From Clostridia bacterium (lineage in GTDB: Bacteria; Bacillota; Clostridia; Oscillospirales; Acutalibacteraceae): a DNA stretch of 46,314 nucleotides. How positions within the stretch are numbered: position 1 is the stretch's first letter; each line of letters starts with the position of its first letter. The position numbers were made by a program, and so were the translations under genes. The stretch lies in assembly GCA_017402845.1 (NCBI GenBank), contig JAFPLH010000028.1, positions 102,430 to 148,743 of the forward strand, in the 5' to 3' direction. This document shows, piece by piece, positions 43,769-46,314 of this stretch. The notes under the pieces are model-generated. The model was not told where the DNA came from. It searched no databases and saw nothing but the letters and a program-made list of their open reading frames with translations.

Positions 43769-44971
43769 ATGGCGAAAAACCCAACTAAAGGCGACTTTGA
43801 TGACGGCTACACCGTCATGGGTTCTTATGGCGCACCGGCGTCACGCAGCTTTGGCATCCAGCCTGCCGAAAAGAAAACAAAAAAGAAACGAACGAAGCTA
43901 ATAATAAGAAATATTTTTCTTATAATTCTTTCGTTAGTAATGGCGGCTGCGGGCACCGGATTTGTATATTACTACAACACCCTTGCATCATTGAATTACA
44001 GCGATTCTGGCGACTTTGACGGCGCACAGAATTATAAAGCAGCCGATAAGAAATACCTCTTTCAATATGATCCCGACTTTAACCAGGAAACTATTAATAT
44101 GGATATGAGCGAGGGTTCGCTTCTTAATGATCCTATGGTACTCAATATTCTTCTGTTCGGAGCAGACCGCAACGACGGCACAGGCTCACGAAGCGATACC
44201 ATGATCATGCTTTCTATCGACAACCGACACAAAAAGCTGAAGATCACCTCGTTTATGCGTGACCTATGGGTATACATTCCCGAATACGGTTACAGCAAGC
44301 TTAATCACGCATTTTCATACGGCGGACCAAAGCTTGCAATATCTACAATAGAAACGAATTTCGGTGTGAATATAGACCGATACGCAATTGTTGATTTTAA
44401 AAGCTTTCGCAGTATAATAGATATTTTAGGCGGAATAGACCTTGAGCTTACCGACGAAGAAATAGATTACATCAACTGGCAGTCGTGGCAAAACAATCAG
44501 GTAGACACCCGCTATGAAATTCAGGCAAGCGCAGGCATTGTACACTTAAACGGCAGACAGGCTCTTTGGTACGCCCGCAACAGAGGCGACGAAACTATGG
44601 GCTTTTCAGGCAGCGACTTTGACCGCACACAACGTCAGCGTACACTTTTGCGTACCCTTGCAAAAGATATGAAATCCGCTTCTCTTTCGCAGATAATCAG
44701 CATTGTAAACGAAATAGGCCCTCTTATTACAACCAACCTAAAAAAATCTGAAATTACCACCTTAGTCGGAAACTCTTTGACCTACCTTTCATACGATATG
44801 TCGGAATACCGCCTGCCCACAGACGGCAGCTATATGGCTGCATGGCATTACGGAATGTCTACTCTCGATATTGTAGACCTGAATACCGAACGTATCGAGT
44901 TTGCAAAGTTTATTTATGAGGAGCTTGTTACGGACGCTCTTGACGGATATATGACCTATGAAGCAAATTAA
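43769..44971 (+). CDS. LytR-CpsA-Psr (LCP) family cell-wall glycopolymer ligase
   Basis: LCP proteins attach teichoic acid or capsule chains to peptidoglycan outside the membrane. The protein has 400 residues from the ATG at 43769 with AAAGGAA upstream. A basic cytoplasmic tail of about 45 residues is followed by one membrane span (about 45-69, IIRNIFLIILSLVMAAAGTG). The LCP domain has ILLFGADRNDGTGSRSDTMI, SFMRDLWVYIPEYGYSKLNH and the conserved arginines in LWYARNR and DFDRTQRQR. A terminator follows. Confidence 0.94.
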   Translation: MAKNPTKGDFDDGYTVMGSYGAPASRSFGIQPAEKKTKKKRTKLIIRNIFLIILSLVMAAAGTGFVYYYNTLASLNYSDSGDFDGAQNYKAADKKYLFQYDPDFNQETINMDMSEGSLLNDPMVLNILLFGADRNDGTGSRSDTMIMLSIDNRHKKLKITSFMRDLWVYIPEYGYSKLNHAFSYGGPKLAISTIETNFGVNIDRYAIVDFKSFRSIIDILGGIDLELTDEEIDYINWQSWQNNQVDTRYEIQASAGIVHLNGRQALWYARNRGDETMGFSGSDFDRTQRQRTLLRTLAKDMKSASLSQIISIVNEIGPLITTNLKKSEITTLVGNSLTYLSYDMSEYRLPTDGSYMAAWHYGMSTLDIVDLNTERIEFAKFIYEELVTDALDGYMTYEAN

Positions 44972-44985
44972 ACAGCAAACACACT

Positions 44986-45023
44986 ATCCCCGTGCCCTGT
45001 CAGCATGGGGATTATCTGTTTTT
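44986..45023 (+). terminator. Terminator after the LCP gene
   Basis: ATCCCC(G)TGC pairs with GCA(T)GGGGAT, followed by TATCTGTTTTT. Confidence 0.85.
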
Positions 45024-45601
45024 CATAATTGTTTTTGACTTTGATTAATTAATATAGTAATAATATCAGAACAATGCATAAATCTGACAATTATTTTTTA
45101 AAAAATCGCATTAATTATTAACAAATCTCTAAAAAAATTTCCAAAATTCATCATTATTTTCAAAATATGCTTGATTTTTTATTCTTTTAAAGTTATAATA
45201 GATTTAACTAATATAAATACATAGTATGATATTCTATTGTTTAAAAATTATCAAACTTTTAAGTCTATATTCGACAAAATTTCATATCGCTAAATAGTAT
45301 AATATTTTTCAGCAAAAGAATATCTATTAATTATTACTTTAAAAAATTACAAATTATTACAAAAAGCTATTGCTTTAGTTACAACTTTGTGATAAAATAA
45401 AATCAATTATTTTTATAAGCTGCATAGCAACTCTTTTTAAGAGGACGAACGGCTGCTGACTTAATCACTGCAACAAGAACCTTTTTATTATTACGATTAA
45501 TGTTTGTGACGTTTTGCTTTGAAGCTCGTAATGATAATAAATTTATTGGTGTTTTTTATGTTTTATGCAATCATGAAAAATATTTAGGAGGGAGTTTTTT
45601 T
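45024..45601 (+). promoter_or_regulatory. Very AT-rich upstream region and long leader of the surface-protein gene
   Basis: There is no gene. A possible promoter is TTGCTT (45370) with TAAAAT (45393), spacer 17, giving a leader of about 200 bases. The leader contains CTCTT/AAGAG (around 45431-45443) and a long stem, TTTATTATTACGA (45484-45496) with its partner at 45526-45541 carrying a three-base bulge. AGGAGGGAG lies before the ATG. I could not match it to a known riboswitch class. Confidence 0.5.
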
Positions 45602-46314
45602 ATGAACACCAAGAAATCTGGTCACTTGAAAAGAGTGATAGCAGCCGGACTATCCGTGATGATGTTCTCAGGTTACGTTCCTACCGACGTAATTCCGGAT
45701 AGCTTTGCATTAGTAGTTGCTGCAGCTACAACAGTTCCTATGAAGTACGATTTTGATGCTTCCACACACAAGTTAGTATTAAAAGGAGGTGAGTACTCAG
45801 GTACTATCAGTTGGGGAACTCTTGACAAACGGCAGGTCTATACTATTGAAATTGAAGCAGATAGAGAGGTAAAATTAGACAACTGTATTGACTTGTTCAA
45901 GAACTTTCCAAATGTTCAGACTATCGACCTCACGGGCTTGGACACAACAGCAGTAAAAACTATGGGTAATATGTTCAGCGGATGCGGTTCGCTTACATCT
46001 GTAACCTTCGGCGAAAAATTTGACACTTCCAATGTTGCCAATATGTCTGATATGTTTGACGGATGCGCAAGCCTTGAAAGCGTTGATATATCAAAGTTCG
46101 TGACAAATAATGTTACCGAGCTTGATTTATCTAAAATGTTCAACGATTGCGGAAGTCTGACAGAGCTGGATATCGGAGATATGGACACATCAAAGGCAAT
46201 TGTTGCAGGTATGCTTACAAACTGCTCCGGTCTGGAAAAGATAATAGTAGGTGCTGACGCAAACATTGAAAATCCTATCACATTCCCCGTTGTTACTGAT
46301 ACAGATACCTATAT
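45602..46314 (+). CDS. BspA-like/DUF285 surface protein, N-terminal part (runs off the window)
   Basis: The first 237 codons are present. A signal peptide covers about 1-45 (RVIAAGLSVMMFSGYVP, then a small-residue stretch ending LVVAAA). From about residue 100 there are repeats of the DUF285/BspA type: MFSGCGSLTSVTFGEKFDTS, NMSDMFDGCASLESVDISKF, MFNDCGSLTELDIGDMDTS and MLTNCSGLEKIIVG, period roughly 23-25. Such leucine-rich-like domains mediate adhesion or substrate contact at the surface. C-terminal anchoring cannot be seen. The preceding LCP ligase is a separate unit. Confidence 0.88.
   Translation, partial: MNTKKSGHLKRVIAAGLSVMMFSGYVPTDVIPDSFALVVAAATTVPMKYDFDASTHKLVLKGGEYSGTISWGTLDKRQVYTIEIEADREVKLDNCIDLFKNFPNVQTIDLTGLDTTAVKTMGNMFSGCGSLTSVTFGEKFDTSNVANMSDMFDGCASLESVDISKFVTNNVTELDLSKMFNDCGSLTELDIGDMDTSKAIVAGMLTNCSGLEKIIVGADANIENPITFPVVTDTDTY

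Noticed and set aside
1-46314. CRISPR arrays, rRNA and tRNA genes
   Set aside because: No regularly spaced repeats, no rRNA-like sequence and no cloverleaf with a GTTCGA-type arm were seen in the intergenic regions.

Overview
The window looks like chromosomal DNA of an anaerobic, low-to-mid GC, Gram-positive spore-former of the class Clostridia, most like the Ruminococcaceae/Oscillospiraceae. This rests on gene content: short-form HisG with HisZ, PyrK/PyrD type B dihydroorotate dehydrogenase, PyrBI, GltX next to a separate GlnS, a GerA-type germination protein, a stand-alone glycyl-radical-like protein and a BspA-like surface protein. Strong AGGAGG ribosome sites and TTGACA/TATAAT promoters fit as well. 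I cannot name a species from the sequence alone.

Layout. 1-4.5 kb: the 3' part of a tightly packed pyrimidine operon, pyrK(partial)-pyrD-pyrF-HAD phosphatase-pyrE-pyrB-pyrI. 4.6-5.8 kb: phosphofructokinase. 5.8-7.9 kb: a long AT-rich control region with repeated GGTAACA boxes, then a large HTH regulator. 7.95-9.1 kb: birA behind a consensus promoter and an intrinsic terminator in its leader. 9.1-13.4 kb, leftward: ppk, dapB, asd. 13.6-18.3 kb, rightward: queA, then gltX and glnS. 18.5-28.5 kb: one leftward histidine operon, hisZ-hisG-hisD-hisC-hisB-hisH-hisA-hisF-(broken membrane gene)-(intact membrane paralogue)-hisIE-histidinol phosphatase-74 aa protein. It has a consensus promoter at 28.5 kb and a shared bidirectional terminator at 18.3 kb.

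28.5-31 kb is an accessory stretch. It holds interspersed repeats, a zinc-ribbon protein, a DUF1836/MerR-like regulator, a 20-codon ORF and a divergent 45-residue Cys/Gly-rich membrane peptide. The promoters of the his operon, the DUF1836 gene and the 20-codon ORF share the same extended box around the -10. 31-33.5 kb: murF and ddl (peptidoglycan precursors). 33.5-35.8 kb: a HAD protein, a HAAS/DUF1700 membrane protein and a DUF4097-like protein, all translationally coupled. 36-38.5 kb: a copper P-type ATPase whose last domain is a CopZ-like HMA domain with its own internal start site. 38.6-39.7 kb: a small glycyl-radical-like protein divergent from a Crp/Fnr regulator, with a 16-bp palindrome between them. 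39.8-42.2 kb: a YfbR-type 5'-deoxynucleotidase, a MITE-like repeat and a GerA-type germination protein. 42.3-43.6 kb: three leftward genes resembling phage tail-region genes. 43.8-46.3 kb: an LCP-family cell-wall ligase, then a long leader and the 5' end of a BspA/DUF285-type surface protein that runs off the window.

Most of the window is housekeeping biosynthesis (UMP, histidine, lysine/DAP, peptidoglycan, queuosine, aminoacyl-tRNA). The less ordinary material is regulatory or small: the shared promoter boxes and peptides at 28.5-30.9 kb, the birA leader, the copA/copZ fusion, the glycyl-radical/Crp pair, and two repeat families whose palindromic stems covary between copies.
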